The notes beneath the pieces were generated by a model that searched no databases, was not told the origin of the DNA, and saw nothing but the letters and a program-made list of their open reading frames with translations. Source: Clostridia bacterium (GTDB lineage: Bacteria > Bacillota > Clostridia > Christensenellales > Aristaeellaceae). From it: 64,000 bases of DNA. Every line of letters begins with the position of its first letter. Positions within the stretch are counted from its first letter, which is position 1. The stretch is from contig JAFVVG010000032.1 in assembly GCA_017502305.1 (NCBI GenBank), positions 1 through 64,000 of the forward strand, given 5' to 3'. Shown here one piece after another: positions 57,142-64,000 of this stretch. Both the position numbers and the translations under genes were made by a program.

Positions 57142-57864
57142 ATGCTGACATTGTTTGTTCGATCGTTGATTCTCTTTGTTTCCGCAGTGATTGCCATGCG
57201 GCTGATGGGCAAGCGGGAAGTGGGGCAATTACAGCCCTATGAGCTGGTGGTGGTGATCATGATCGCCGAATTGGCGGCTACACCCATCGGCGACGCGGGC
57301 TCGCCGCTTTTGTACGGCATTCTGCCCATGACGGCGCTGGTGATCTGCCACGGACTGATCTCCTGGCTGTGCATGAAAAGCGATAAGTTCCGCGCGCTGA
57401 TGTGCGGACGCCCCACGGTGCTCATACGGGACGGGGTGATTGATGAAAAACGCCTGCAGGAGATGAGCATCACCCTTGCTGACCTGATGGAGGAGTTGAG
57501 GTTGGATGGGGTGCTGGATCCCTCGGAGGTGGGGGTGGCGGTGCTGGAAACAAGCGGCAAGGTAACCGCCTTTCCCAAAGCGGAGAACCGCCCTGTGACA
57601 CCCCAGGACCTGGGCATGAAACCGCCCAGGGAGAGCCTGCCCATGACGTTGATCATGGACGGCAAGGTGCAAAAGGATAACCTGCGGTGGGGAAATCTTT
57701 CGGATGAATGGCTGGAGGAACAGGTGAAGGCGCTGGGGTTTGCCGGAGTGAAGGATGTGCTGCTGATGTATGTGAGTACCGGCGGCAGGGTGATGGCCCA
57801 GGGGAAGGGCAAGGGAGAAGTGAAAAGCCGGCAGGGGCTTTCGCCGGAGGAGGTGAAATGGTAG
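57142..57864 (+). CDS. DUF421 (YetF/YcaP-like) membrane protein
   Basis: A 240-residue protein of the YetF family. Three N-terminal membrane helices (LFVRSLILFVSAVIAMRLMG, ELVVVIMIAELAATPIG, GILPMTALVICHGLISWLCM) are followed by two small cytosolic domains. The diagnostic MRLMGKREVGQLQPYELVV segment is present, as are KLVL-type PTVLIRDGVID and VGVAVLETSG. In spore-forming Firmicutes some homologues affect spore germination; the biochemical function is not known. CCGGAGGTAAAATC precedes the ATG at 57142. It pairs with the DUF4363 gene 2 bases downstream. Confidence 0.92.
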   Translation: MLTLFVRSLILFVSAVIAMRLMGKREVGQLQPYELVVVIMIAELAATPIGDAGSPLLYGILPMTALVICHGLISWLCMKSDKFRALMCGRPTVLIRDGVIDEKRLQEMSITLADLMEELRLDGVLDPSEVGVAVLETSGKVTAFPKAENRPVTPQDLGMKPPRESLPMTLIMDGKVQKDNLRWGNLSDEWLEEQVKALGFAGVKDVLLMYVSTGGRVMAQGKGKGEVKSRQGLSPEEVKW

Positions 57865-57865
57865 C

Positions 57866-58249
57866 ATGCGCAGCGGTTTGATCATTTCCCTGATACTGCT
57901 GGCGGTGGTGATCGTCTGTGGGGTGATGAACATCCATGTGGCCAAGGATGTTTCGCAGCGGTATGTGTCCGCGGCGGAGGAACTGCGGGAGATGGCCCTG
58001 GCGGAGGAGTGGGGCCGCGCGGGGGAAACGGTGGAAGCATATCACACCCGATGGAAGGACACGCTGGAATGGCTGCAGATGCTGATCAATCACGGGGACG
58101 GGGATGAGGTGTCCTTCGCATTGGAGTGCATTGGCGCGGGGGTGGAGGCGAAGGACCTGGTGACCTGCCTGCAGGGATGCGCTCAGCTGCGGGAAGCCGC
58201 GGAGCACCTGTATCACCGGGACGCCTTTACCCTCGGGAACATTCTGTGA
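57866..58249 (+). CDS. DUF4363 family membrane-anchored protein
   Basis: A 127-residue protein with one N-terminal membrane helix (SGLIISLILLAVVIVCGVM) and a helical extracytoplasmic domain (SAAEELREMALAEEWGRAGE; WLQMLINHGDGDEVSFALE). This is the DUF4363 layout. It starts one base after the DUF421 stop, with GGAGGTG inside the end of that gene; the DUF421-DUF4363 pairing is common in Clostridia and implies joint function, possibly in spores. Function unknown. Confidence 0.87.
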   Translation: MRSGLIISLILLAVVIVCGVMNIHVAKDVSQRYVSAAEELREMALAEEWGRAGETVEAYHTRWKDTLEWLQMLINHGDGDEVSFALECIGAGVEAKDLVTCLQGCAQLREAAEHLYHRDAFTLGNIL

Positions 58250-58337
58250 CAACAACTGGTATGATAAGGATGAACACATGCGGGTGTGTTTTTGGCGAGA
58301 GTGATTGTACACGCAACGATTTCAGCCCCGGACAACC

Positions 58338-58366
58338 TTGACACTCCATGGGGGTTTTGTTATAAA
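58338..58366 (+). promoter_or_regulatory. Promoter of the MarR gene
   Basis: TTGACA, 17-base spacer, TATAAA. Confidence 0.82.
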
Positions 58367-58401
58367 ACTAATGTAGAAGCATATGCAGGATGGTGGAAAA
58401 C

Positions 58402-58863
58402 ATGCCAAAGAAGTGGAACGAAGACCGTGCCCTGGTGGACAGCGTAGCGATGAATCTGTTTGAAATGCTGCCGTTGTTCCCCAAGGGTATTGTTCATATG
58501 GATGAGATCGTCAGGGCGCATCAGATGCCCTTTTCCCATATTCAGATTCTTGTAATGCTTGCCGGAGAGAATCTGTCCATTGGTCAGATTTCCCAGCGGT
58601 TGGGTATTGCCAAGCCCAACATCACGCCCCTGGTGGACGTCATGCGTGACAGCGGCCTGGTGGAGCGCGTCAGGAGCCAGACGGATCGGCGCATTGTTCA
58701 TGTGCGTCTGCTTGAGGCCGGAAAGGAAAAGCTGGAGGCCATCCGCAGCGATATTGCCGAACAGGTGGCAGCCTGGAAGGGCGGCCTGAGCCGTAGCGAG
58801 ATCAAGGAACTGAATAACGCGATGGCCAGCATCATCCGCATTGCAGGTAGCATCAACGGCTGA
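58402..58863 (+). CDS. MarR-family transcriptional regulator
   Basis: A 153-residue winged-helix dimeric repressor. The recognition part is LSIGQISQRLGIAKPNITPLVDVM and the wing SQTDRRIVHVRLLEAGKEKL carries the conserved DRR. Helices at both ends form the dimer. No divergent pump or enzyme gene is adjacent, so the target is unknown or the gene itself. ATG 58402 (PKKWNED) has GGTGG 5 bases upstream; ATG 58390 is the alternative. It has its own promoter, and a hairpin follows. Confidence 0.92.
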   Translation: MPKKWNEDRALVDSVAMNLFEMLPLFPKGIVHMDEIVRAHQMPFSHIQILVMLAGENLSIGQISQRLGIAKPNITPLVDVMRDSGLVERVRSQTDRRIVHVRLLEAGKEKLEAIRSDIAEQVAAWKGGLSRSEIKELNNAMASIIRIAGSING

Positions 58864-58877
58864 AATAAATAAATAAA

Positions 58878-58909
58878 CAGGCAGCAGACCATGACCGGTC
58901 CGCTGCCTG
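58878..58909 (+). terminator. Hairpin after the MarR gene
   Basis: CAGGCAGC-A-GACC and GGTC-C-GCTGCCTG pair around ATGACC. No good T tract follows, so it may be a weak terminator or mRNA-stabilising structure. Confidence 0.55.
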
Positions 58910-58952
58910 CTTCGCAAAGAAAAAAGAATGAAAAATTTTTTGAAAAAAGTGC

Positions 58953-58981
58953 TTGACATTCTCCTGGGAATCGTGTAATAT
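58953..58981 (+). promoter_or_regulatory. Promoter of the tRNA-Met pair
   Basis: TTGACA, 17-base spacer, TAATAT, 32 bases before the first tRNA. Confidence 0.82.
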
Positions 58982-59012
58982 ATCCCTTGTCGCCGCTGAG
59001 GTGACAAGATGT

Positions 59013-59089
<77 letters not shown>

Positions 59090-59092
59090 TGT

Positions 59093-59166
59093 GGCTCCGT
59101 AGCTCAGTTGGCTAGAGCATTCGGTTCATACCCGGAGTGTCATTGGTTCGAGTCCAATCGGAGCCA
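59093..59166 (+). tRNA. Elongator tRNA-Met (CAT)
   Basis: A 74-base cloverleaf, acceptor GGCTCCG/CGGAGCC, anticodon region CGGTTCATACCCG as in Firmicutes elongator Met, T arm ATTGG-TTCGAGT-CCAAT. The discriminator A is followed by CGA, so CCA is not encoded. A CAT anticodon could also mean tRNA-Ile2, but the anticodon arm matches elongator Met. Confidence 0.9.
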
Positions 59167-59174
59167 CGAAATAA

Positions 59175-59205
59175 ACACCTTGAGTTCAACTCAAGGTGTT
59201 TTTCC
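59175..59205 (+). terminator. Terminator of the tRNA operon
   Basis: ACACCTTGAG, loop TTCAA, CTCAAGGTGT, followed by TTTTCC and further T residues. Confidence 0.87.
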
Positions 59206-59212
59206 TTTTTGG

Positions 59213-59404
59213 TCAGAAGCTGGTTTTGCTGGTGGGATTATTGAGAACGCCAAAGGCGACCAGCAGCTGCAGAAGGCTGGCAACCAGGCCGTCGATGGCC
59301 TCGCTGACGCCGGTGGAGATGACCCCCAGGGTCACCAGGATGGCCAGCAGCTGTGCGGCGATGGCGCTCCACACCACGGGGGAGAGCAGGCGGTTCTGTT
59401 CCAT
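59213..59404 (-). CDS. Phage-type holin
   Basis: A 63-residue protein with two hydrophobic helices (VVWSAIAAQLLAILVTLGVI and GLVASLLQLLVAFGVLNNPT), matching the small phage holins of Firmicutes tail-lysis modules, where the ending GVLNNPTSKTSF is characteristic. Holins make membrane holes that release the endolysin. AGGAGGAATACC precedes the ATG. It is last in a minus-strand phage cassette after the XhlA-like gene. Confidence 0.87.
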   Translation of the reverse strand: MEQNRLLSPVVWSAIAAQLLAILVTLGVISTGVSEAIDGLVASLLQLLVAFGVLNNPTSKTSF

Positions 59405-59417
59405 GGTATTCCTCCTT

Positions 59418-59645
59418 TCAGGTTGGTTTGTGATAGGCCTTCAGGTCACGGACGTCATGCTGGAGCTCGGCGATGCTGCCCTCGGCGGCATACATGCGCT
59501 CGATCATGCCGTTGTGTTTGCTGACCTGCTGTTCAAGGCGCTCAAGGCGGAAGTTGGTGAGTTTGCTGGCGGTGATGATACCCCCAAAGGTACCCATCAG
59601 CGTACCCAGCAGGGTGAGCAGGCCAACGATGACGGTATCGCTCAT
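59418..59645 (-). CDS. Phage XhlA-like membrane protein
   Basis: A 75-residue protein with one N-terminal membrane helix (TVIVGLLTLLGTLMGTFGGII) followed by a coiled coil (LERLEQQVSKHNGMIERMY). Proteins of this shape lie next to holins in many Firmicutes phages and help lysis or anchor the endolysin. The start codon overlaps the endolysin stop (TGATG); GGAGGTGAAGG of the previous gene's end serves as ribosome binding site. Confidence 0.82.
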   Translation of the reverse strand: MSDTVIVGLLTLLGTLMGTFGGIITASKLTNFRLERLEQQVSKHNGMIERMYAAEGSIAELQHDVRDLKAYHKPT

Positions 59646-60400
59646 CAGCCTTCACCTCCCGGCAGGGCGGAGAGACGCTTCTCCACAAGGGCAATACGCT
59701 TCTCCAGGGCGGCGATACGGTCAGAAAGATCCTGTCCGGCAAAGCGCAGGAAGGCGGTCATCATCCAGCCGGAGCGTCCGTTGTGAGTGACGTGGCACCA
59801 GGTTGTGCCACGCTCTTCCACGGCAACGGTAGCGCCCACGGGCAGCCTGGCAAGAAGCGCGCCGCCGGGCGTGCGGCGCAGGTTGACCGGGGAACCGTTT
59901 TCCGCCGTGACGACAGCGGTAAGGGCGGCGGGAGATTCGGCTGTGTCACCGGTTACGGCGGCGGGCCAGCCGAAATGGGACCAGGCTTCGGGGGAATCGT
60001 CCCTTCGGATACCTGGGGTGGAGCAATGGATGATTTCCAGCGGGGAGATGTTGCGCACCACGCCCACATGATAGTAATCCAGCTGGTCAGGATGATCCTC
60101 GTACCGGCTGGGCAGATGATGGTTGCTGGCGCCGGGGGCGGCGGATTTGAACACCAGGCAGCCTGGGGACAATTGGGCGTCGCCTGTGAGTTTTGCAAGG
60201 CGCAGGGTAGCGTATCTCGCGGCGTAGTTGCTGCCGTGGGTTCCCTGCCACTGGCCGCCGGCACGGCGGATGGCGCCGATGATCAGGCCGATGCAGTCGC
60301 ATTCGCCGTTGCTGCCGTCGGCCCCCAGACGATAGCTGGGGCTCTCGGCGGCGATGGCGTCGATCTGATTGAGAAACTGGTCAAGGCTGATGGTCTTCAT
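59645..60400 (-). CDS. Phage endolysin with NlpC/P60-like peptidase and SH3 domain
   Basis: A 251-residue lysin. The N-terminal cysteine peptidase domain has the catalytic Cys in NGECDCIGLIIGAIRRAGG (near 34-36) and the His in YYHVGVV (near residue 111), the C40 pattern. An SH3-type domain (about 160-215; SPVNLRRTPGG, GRSGWMMTAFLRF) and a short C-terminal coiled coil (LSDRIAALEKRIALVEKRL) follow. It hydrolyses peptidoglycan stem peptides during lysis. Its start lies inside the end of the small 54-residue gene. Confidence 0.85.
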   Translation of the reverse strand: MKTISLDQFLNQIDAIAAESPSYRLGADGSNGECDCIGLIIGAIRRAGGQWQGTHGSNYAARYATLRLAKLTGDAQLSPGCLVFKSAAPGASNHHLPSRYEDHPDQLDYYHVGVVRNISPLEIIHCSTPGIRRDDSPEAWSHFGWPAAVTGDTAESPAALTAVVTAENGSPVNLRRTPGGALLARLPVGATVAVEERGTTWCHVTHNGRSGWMMTAFLRFAGQDLSDRIAALEKRIALVEKRLSALPGGEG

Positions 60401-60542
60401 GGGGCGTCACCTGGGTTGATTCGGTTTGGCTGGCAAGGGGCTTGAGCTCGCGGATGGCGGCAGCCAGCAGCACGCAGTTGCGCTCGCCGCGGATGTCCAG
60501 CTCGTTGAGGTAGTGCAGGGCATTGGCAATGGGATTGTTCAT
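60378..60542 (-). CDS. Small phage-cassette protein (54 residues)
   Basis: A short gene beginning MNNPIANALHYLNELDIRGE, with AAGGAG 6 bases before the ATG. It overlaps the endolysin start by 23 bases and starts 10 bases after the tail-protein stop, which is typical of compact phage operons. Small proteins here, between tail fibre and lysis genes, are often of unknown function. Its middle is helical (CVLLAAAIRELKPL). No family recognised. Confidence 0.7.
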
Positions 60543-60551
60543 AGGTACTCC

Positions 60552-62474
60552 TTATGCTTTGGGCTGGAAGTTCGCTTCGGTCCAGATCTTGGTGGCAAAG
60601 TTTTCCAAAACCCAATTATATACGGCGTTGACGGTGGTGGTAACCTCGGTCTGGGTGGCGTAGGCCTTGTTTTCCACCCACTTCTGGGTGGCGTAACCGC
60701 GCTCGGAGACCCAGGCCTGGGTGGCTGCCGGCTCGCCGCCGACGGTGACGGATTCGGCAATCACGTCGCCGTAGAGCTCGGTGACCTGGATGTACATGGC
60801 GTTGAGGGTGCCTTCCACCCACAGGTTCCCCTGGATATCCGCGTCGCTCATGATGGACATGACCTCTGCCTCCAGGTCCTCGGCGGTGACGAAGCCTTCC
60901 AGGTCGATCTTGTCAGCCTTGAGGGAGATCTGCCCGGCCTGCATATCGATGCGTTCGTTGGCCAGATCCAGGGAGGATTGGTCGGCTTTGAGGGAGATTT
61001 CACTGGCCTGCATATCGATGCGATCGTTGGCCAGATCCAGGGAGGCCTGGTCGGCTTTGAGGGAGATCTGGCTGGCCTGCATGTCGATGCGCTCGTTGGC
61101 CAGATCCAGGGAGGCCTGGTCGGCCTTGAGGGAAATCTGGCTGGCCTGCATGTCGATGCGCTCGTTGGCCAGATCCAGGGAGGCCTGGTCGGCCTTGAGG
61201 GAAATCTGGCTGGCCTGCATGTCGATGCGCTCGTTGGTCAGTTCCAGGGAGGCTTGGTCGGCTTTGAGGAGGATGGCGTCCGCATTGGCGGTGATGCGGT
61301 CATTCATCAGCGTGATTTCCGCTGCGTTGGCGTCCATGCCGGAGCGGAGGGTGATGACTTCGGCGGCGTTGAGAAGGATATCCTTGCTCATCAGCGTGAT
61401 CTGCTCCTGAGCTGCGAGGAGAAGCTCCTTCTGCAGGTCAAGTTCGTCCCATTGGCGTACTACCTGTTTTTTGACCCGGGTGTTATCCACCACCAGGCCA
61501 GAGAGCAGGGTGGACGCGTTTTTGACGGTAGTGGAAAGGGAGACGTGGATCACATCCGGCGTGGCGTATACATCCGGCCAGGAAAGGGAGACGATGCGCT
61601 GCAGAAGGGGCGTGCCGCTCTCCGGCAGGCAGACGCGGCAAAGTCCGCCCAGGCGGAAAAAGTCCAGCGCGGCGCCGGTGAGACGGCACAGGTCGAGAGC
61701 CTCCATGGTGATGGTGACCTGGGGATTCTTGTGCTGGTCCAGGTACTGCCGGCCCAGGGTCATAAGCTCCTCTTCGCTCAGCCGGGAGGAGGCGGAAAGC
61801 TGGGCGCTGATGATGCCCCAGCGCTGGGCGGTATCGGCGAGCAGCGGCTCTTCCATGCCGGGCAGATAGAGCTGGGTGCACAGACGGGAGCGGTCGGTTT
61901 CCAGGCGGAGGGAGGACAGGTTGCGGGTGAGGCGGCATTCGGTGGTACACTCGTCGCTGAGCTTGCGCAGATGGACCTTCCAGGCCGCAGAGGACTGCAC
62001 GCAGACCAGGCGGTAATCCGGAAGAGACGTCATGAGCGACTCCAGGGCTTCCAGCAGGGAGCCGCCGCCCTCGGGGGTAACCAGGCAGGTATCGGGAGCC
62101 TCCACATCGCCGCATTGCCACAGGCTCTGCTGGTCAAGGATGTCCCGGAAGAGCTGCGGTGCGGGCTGCGCTTGTCCGGGCTGCGCCAGCACGCAGCGGC
62201 TGTCTGCCAGGGTGATCAGGCTGTGCTTCAGCGACAGGCGGGTGGAAGCGGGGTAGTCCTGTTCCGTCTGCTCCACACGGAAGATGCCGGCGCTGCCCTG
62301 CTGGGTGAAAAGCTCCAGAAAATCGCCAACTTCAACAGCGGGAAGGCCGGAAAGCGTCATGGCAGCGGTGGAAAGACCACGCAGATTCATCTCGATGGAC
62401 AGGGAAAGGGGCTTGGGACGGCTGACCTCACGGAACGTGCGATCCATCAGGCGGGGCAGGGAGATGTTCGTCAC
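60552..62474 (-). CDS. Phage tail protein with 23-residue repeats (Tal/tail-spike-like)
   Basis: A 640-residue structural tail protein. The N-terminal half resembles the baseplate-attaching part of tail-associated proteins (FLELFTQQGSAGIFRVEQ; GLVVDNTRVKKQVVRQWDEL). A helical stalk of about six 23-residue repeats (unit LANERIDMQASQISLKADQA) follows at about residues 400-520. A C-terminal domain with ATQAWVSERGYATQKWVENK repeats is typical of phage tail fibre tips. The start is GTG (62474), overlapping the Dit stop by 4 bases (GTGA), with AAGGGGG upstream. The stalk sets fibre length. Confidence 0.82.
   Translation of the reverse strand: MTNISLPRLMDRTFREVSRPKPLSLSIEMNLRGLSTAAMTLSGLPAVEVGDFLELFTQQGSAGIFRVEQTEQDYPASTRLSLKHSLITLADSRCVLAQPGQAQPAPQLFRDILDQQSLWQCGDVEAPDTCLVTPEGGGSLLEALESLMTSLPDYRLVCVQSSAAWKVHLRKLSDECTTECRLTRNLSSLRLETDRSRLCTQLYLPGMEEPLLADTAQRWGIISAQLSASSRLSEEELMTLGRQYLDQHKNPQVTITMEALDLCRLTGAALDFFRLGGLCRVCLPESGTPLLQRIVSLSWPDVYATPDVIHVSLSTTVKNASTLLSGLVVDNTRVKKQVVRQWDELDLQKELLLAAQEQITLMSKDILLNAAEVITLRSGMDANAAEITLMNDRITANADAILLKADQASLELTNERIDMQASQISLKADQASLDLANERIDMQASQISLKADQASLDLANERIDMQASQISLKADQASLDLANDRIDMQASEISLKADQSSLDLANERIDMQAGQISLKADKIDLEGFVTAEDLEAEVMSIMSDADIQGNLWVEGTLNAMYIQVTELYGDVIAESVTVGGEPAATQAWVSERGYATQKWVENKAYATQTEVTTTVNAVYNWVLENFATKIWTEANFQPKA
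60918..61278. repeat. 69-base tandem repeats in the tail gene
   Basis: About five to six units of 69 bases. The copies starting at 61072, 61141 and 61210 (CTGGCCTGCATGTCGATGCG) are nearly identical, indicating recent duplication or gene conversion. They encode the 23-residue stalk repeats. Confidence 0.87.
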
Positions 62475-63223
62475 AGCCAGCGCCCCCTTGCGGAGAGAAT
62501 AACGCCCTGGGCGGCCTGATCGTCCACATAAACGGAAACAGTGCTTTCACAGCCGCAGGGAACGAGCAGGTCATCGCTGCTGGCAGGGGTGCGGCAGGGC
62601 AGAATATCCTGGCTGTTCAGGGCGGCGGTAAAAATGCCCTGCGGATGGGAAATCACAAGCTCCTGGCCCGGAGAAACCTGCAATTCGATGAAAACGATGC
62701 GGCTCAGCGGCGTTTCGATAACCAGGGTGACAGCGCCGCTGTGCCGGCATGTCCAGCGCAGATCCAGCGGACAGAAGGGCGCGTCGCCGGGAACCGTCAG
62801 GGAAGAAGCGGCTGCCTCCGAGGGAAAAGCTTCCTCCCAGTAGGGCATATCCCGGGCGGTGAAGGTAACGGAGCAGGTGTCCGTCCACTTCAGGGCGCTT
62901 CCCAGTGAAGGGAGTTGATCAGCTTTTACGGTGAGCCTTTGCCCGGGGCGGTCGCTGATTTGCAGCACATGGCCCTGGGACCAGGCGCGGATCTTCTGCA
63001 TGATTGTTTTGCGGAGAGCGGGCTGGTATTCCCTGATGACGAAGCTGACCGTGACGCCGAGAGCGTCACGGCTGTGGCGGGTAACATGCATGCCATCGCC
63101 CATGGCACGGGGCAGGGCCTCCAGGCGGCTTGCGGGCGCGTGCTCCCGGATGTCGATGACACGGACGGCAGGGTCGATGTCATTCAGGCTTTTGCCGTCA
63201 AGCCATACTTGGTAGCGTTTCAT
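62471..63223 (-). CDS. Distal tail (Dit-like) phage protein
   Basis: A 250-residue protein resembling Dit/baseplate hub proteins of siphophages. N-terminal KRYQVWLDGKSLNDIDPAVR is followed by a central segment with WSQGHVLQISDRPGQRLTV. The C-terminal half is all beta (LVIETPLSRIVFIELQVSPG), the usual galectin-like part. AAGGAGGTTTCC precedes the ATG at 63223. First gene of the cassette Dit, tail protein, small protein, endolysin, XhlA-like, holin. No promoter is evident directly upstream. Confidence 0.78.
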   Translation of the reverse strand: MKRYQVWLDGKSLNDIDPAVRVIDIREHAPASRLEALPRAMGDGMHVTRHSRDALGVTVSFVIREYQPALRKTIMQKIRAWSQGHVLQISDRPGQRLTVKADQLPSLGSALKWTDTCSVTFTARDMPYWEEAFPSEAAASSLTVPGDAPFCPLDLRWTCRHSGAVTLVIETPLSRIVFIELQVSPGQELVISHPQGIFTAALNSQDILPCRTPASSDDLLVPCGCESTVSVYVDDQAAQGVILSARGRWL

Positions 63224-63292
63224 GGAAACCTCCTTTTCAATAGCGTTGTGATGCTCCGACGGGGTGTGACCGGCGAAGGGCAGGCCACATAA

Positions 63293-63326
63293 AAACAGAG
63301 CCGGGTCGTTTGACCTGGCTCTGTTT
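63293..63326 (-). terminator. Terminator after the last secreted-protein gene
   Basis: On the minus strand AAACAGAGCCAGGTC and GACCCGGCTCTGTTT pair around AAAC, followed by TTTTT. It separates the secreted protein gene from the phage cassette. Confidence 0.8.
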
Positions 63327-63389
63327 GATAGCATTGTAGCATGATATCCCGTGACACGCAACGACGTCAGCGGACATGTCGGACGGGGA

Positions 63390-63974
63390 TTACCGCTTGA
63401 ACTCGATGGTTTCCAGATAGGAGAGAAGCGCCGTGAGATCATCGGGATCATAGGCGGTGACGGTGAAAATGTAGGTGCCCTTTTCACCCATGCATTCGTA
63501 ATACTGCGCCTGGTAGAGGGTAGTCACCAGGTCGATACCGGCGGCGGTGTAGTCCACGTCGGCGGAGTAAGCCAGCACGATCGCGCCGGTAGCATCCTTC
63601 TCGGCGTAGTGCAGCTTGCTGTTGCTGGCGGTGATACCGCTGGCGGTCAGCTGTGCAGCGACGTTGGCTGCAATCTCCTGACCGAAGGCATTCACATCAA
63701 GCTCCGGCAGGTCGGGCTGCAGGTTCTGAATGGACCAAACGGCGTTGATGTTGTTGAAGACGACGGCTGTTTCGTCGTAATTGGGGTAGAGCAGAAACAG
63801 CAGCTGGCCTTCTTCCTTGGTTGGGGCCTTCTGGATGATGTCGTAGGAGGTGACGTAGAGAGTGAAATCGTCAAACTCCACGGGATAGGTGTCCACAACC
63901 TCGGCGGCCTCGCCCAGGGAAACGGCGGGGAGCAGAAGCATCAGGGCAAGCAGAACGGCAAGGATCTTCTTCAT
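63390..63974 (-). CDS. Small secreted protein of unknown function
   Basis: A 194-residue exported protein with a signal peptide (MKKILAVLLALMLLLPAVSLGEA). The mature part looks like a compact alpha/beta domain (FDDFTLYVTSYDIIQ; GQLLFLLYPNYDETA; TYIFTVTAYDPDDLTALLSY). This resembles the stress-type or PsbP-like small lipoprotein fold, but no lipobox Cys is present and the similarity is only a guess. AAGGAGGTTTGTACCA precedes the ATG. It ends at a strong terminator. It is of the same general type as the secreted protein at 15388. Confidence 0.82.
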   Translation of the reverse strand: MKKILAVLLALMLLLPAVSLGEAAEVVDTYPVEFDDFTLYVTSYDIIQKAPTKEEGQLLFLLYPNYDETAVVFNNINAVWSIQNLQPDLPELDVNAFGQEIAANVAAQLTASGITASNSKLHYAEKDATGAIVLAYSADVDYTAAGIDLVTTLYQAQYYECMGEKGTYIFTVTAYDPDDLTALLSYLETIEFKR

Positions 63975-64000
63975 TGGTACAAACCTCCTTGAGAGATGAT

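Noticed and set aside
60426..62519. 697-codon plus-strand frame with regular repeats opposite the tail gene
   Set aside because: The repeats merely mirror the 69-base repeats of the real tail gene.
59090..63300. Phage attachment site at the tRNA-Met genes
   Set aside because: I looked for a second copy of the tRNA 3' end beyond the phage cassette and found none, and there is no integrase in the window.

Overview
The window is GC-rich, densely coded chromosomal DNA from a spore-forming, Gram-positive gut or rumen Clostridia-type bacterium. The evidence is: Firmicutes-type genes (L21-Prp-L27 with a cleavable L27 extension, CadC-like ArsR, DUF951, DUF421/DUF4363, group II ECF module, EF-G2), consensus A/T-rich vegetative promoters, strong AGGAGG ribosome binding sites, a 28-codon SpoVM-like sporulation peptide, and many small secreted proteins with MKK-type signal peptides. 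The species cannot be named from sequence alone; a Christensenellales/Oscillospirales-like lineage is a guess.

Layout: 1-6080 holds the end of pckA, topB, pepF, a small acidic protein and an RluA-type pseudouridine synthase. 6061-14130 (minus) holds a polysaccharide pyruvyl transferase and a 2,301-residue relative of cyclic beta-1,2-glucan synthase whose hallmark catalytic motifs appear to be missing. 14239-18326 is a cell-surface polysaccharide control operon (LCP ligase, secreted protein, Wzz-like protein, BY-kinase, PHP phosphatase). 18321-21884 (minus) holds an autoregulated-looking DeoR/XRE pair, a DUF554 membrane protein, the L21-Prp-L27 operon with its leader, and a HAD phosphatase. 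21994-28637 is nucleoside salvage (deoB, PNP), a D,D-carboxypeptidase, a VanX-like dipeptidase and TldD/TldE. 28691-33426 has an orphan CadC-like sensor, a secreted peptidoglycan-binding protein, an MFS efflux pump behind a candidate leader-peptide attenuator, and a five-repeat SH3b protein.

33533-36573 (minus) is a three-gene MotA/ExbB-like, MotB/OmpA-like and single-pass membrane protein operon: a Zorya-like ion-driven motor core without Zorya effectors. 36740-40186 holds a tiny membrane protein, the SpoVM-like peptide, and asd-dapA-dapB under a lysine riboswitch. 40253-49705 holds small metabolic and stress-type genes, EF-G2, murI, DUF951-lepB, a degenerate VanY-like protein, a secreted 517-residue protein, and a THF-riboswitch-controlled folT-nth pair. 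49947-57041 (minus) is the ECF module followed by truA, a phosphoesterase, an FAD oxidoreductase and pepT. 57142-58863 holds DUF421/DUF4363 and a MarR regulator.

At 59013-59166 initiator and elongator tRNA-Met genes sit in tandem. Beside them (59213-63223, minus) is a phage-derived tail-tip and lysis cassette with no head, packaging or integration genes. The window ends with another small secreted protein.

Themes: cell-envelope building and remodelling (murI, dap genes, DacF, VanX, VanY-like, LCP, PG-binding and SH3b proteins), RNA-based control (lysine and THF riboswitches, L21 leader, candidate attenuator), and a promoter style in which TTGC replaces TTGA in about half of the -35 boxes.
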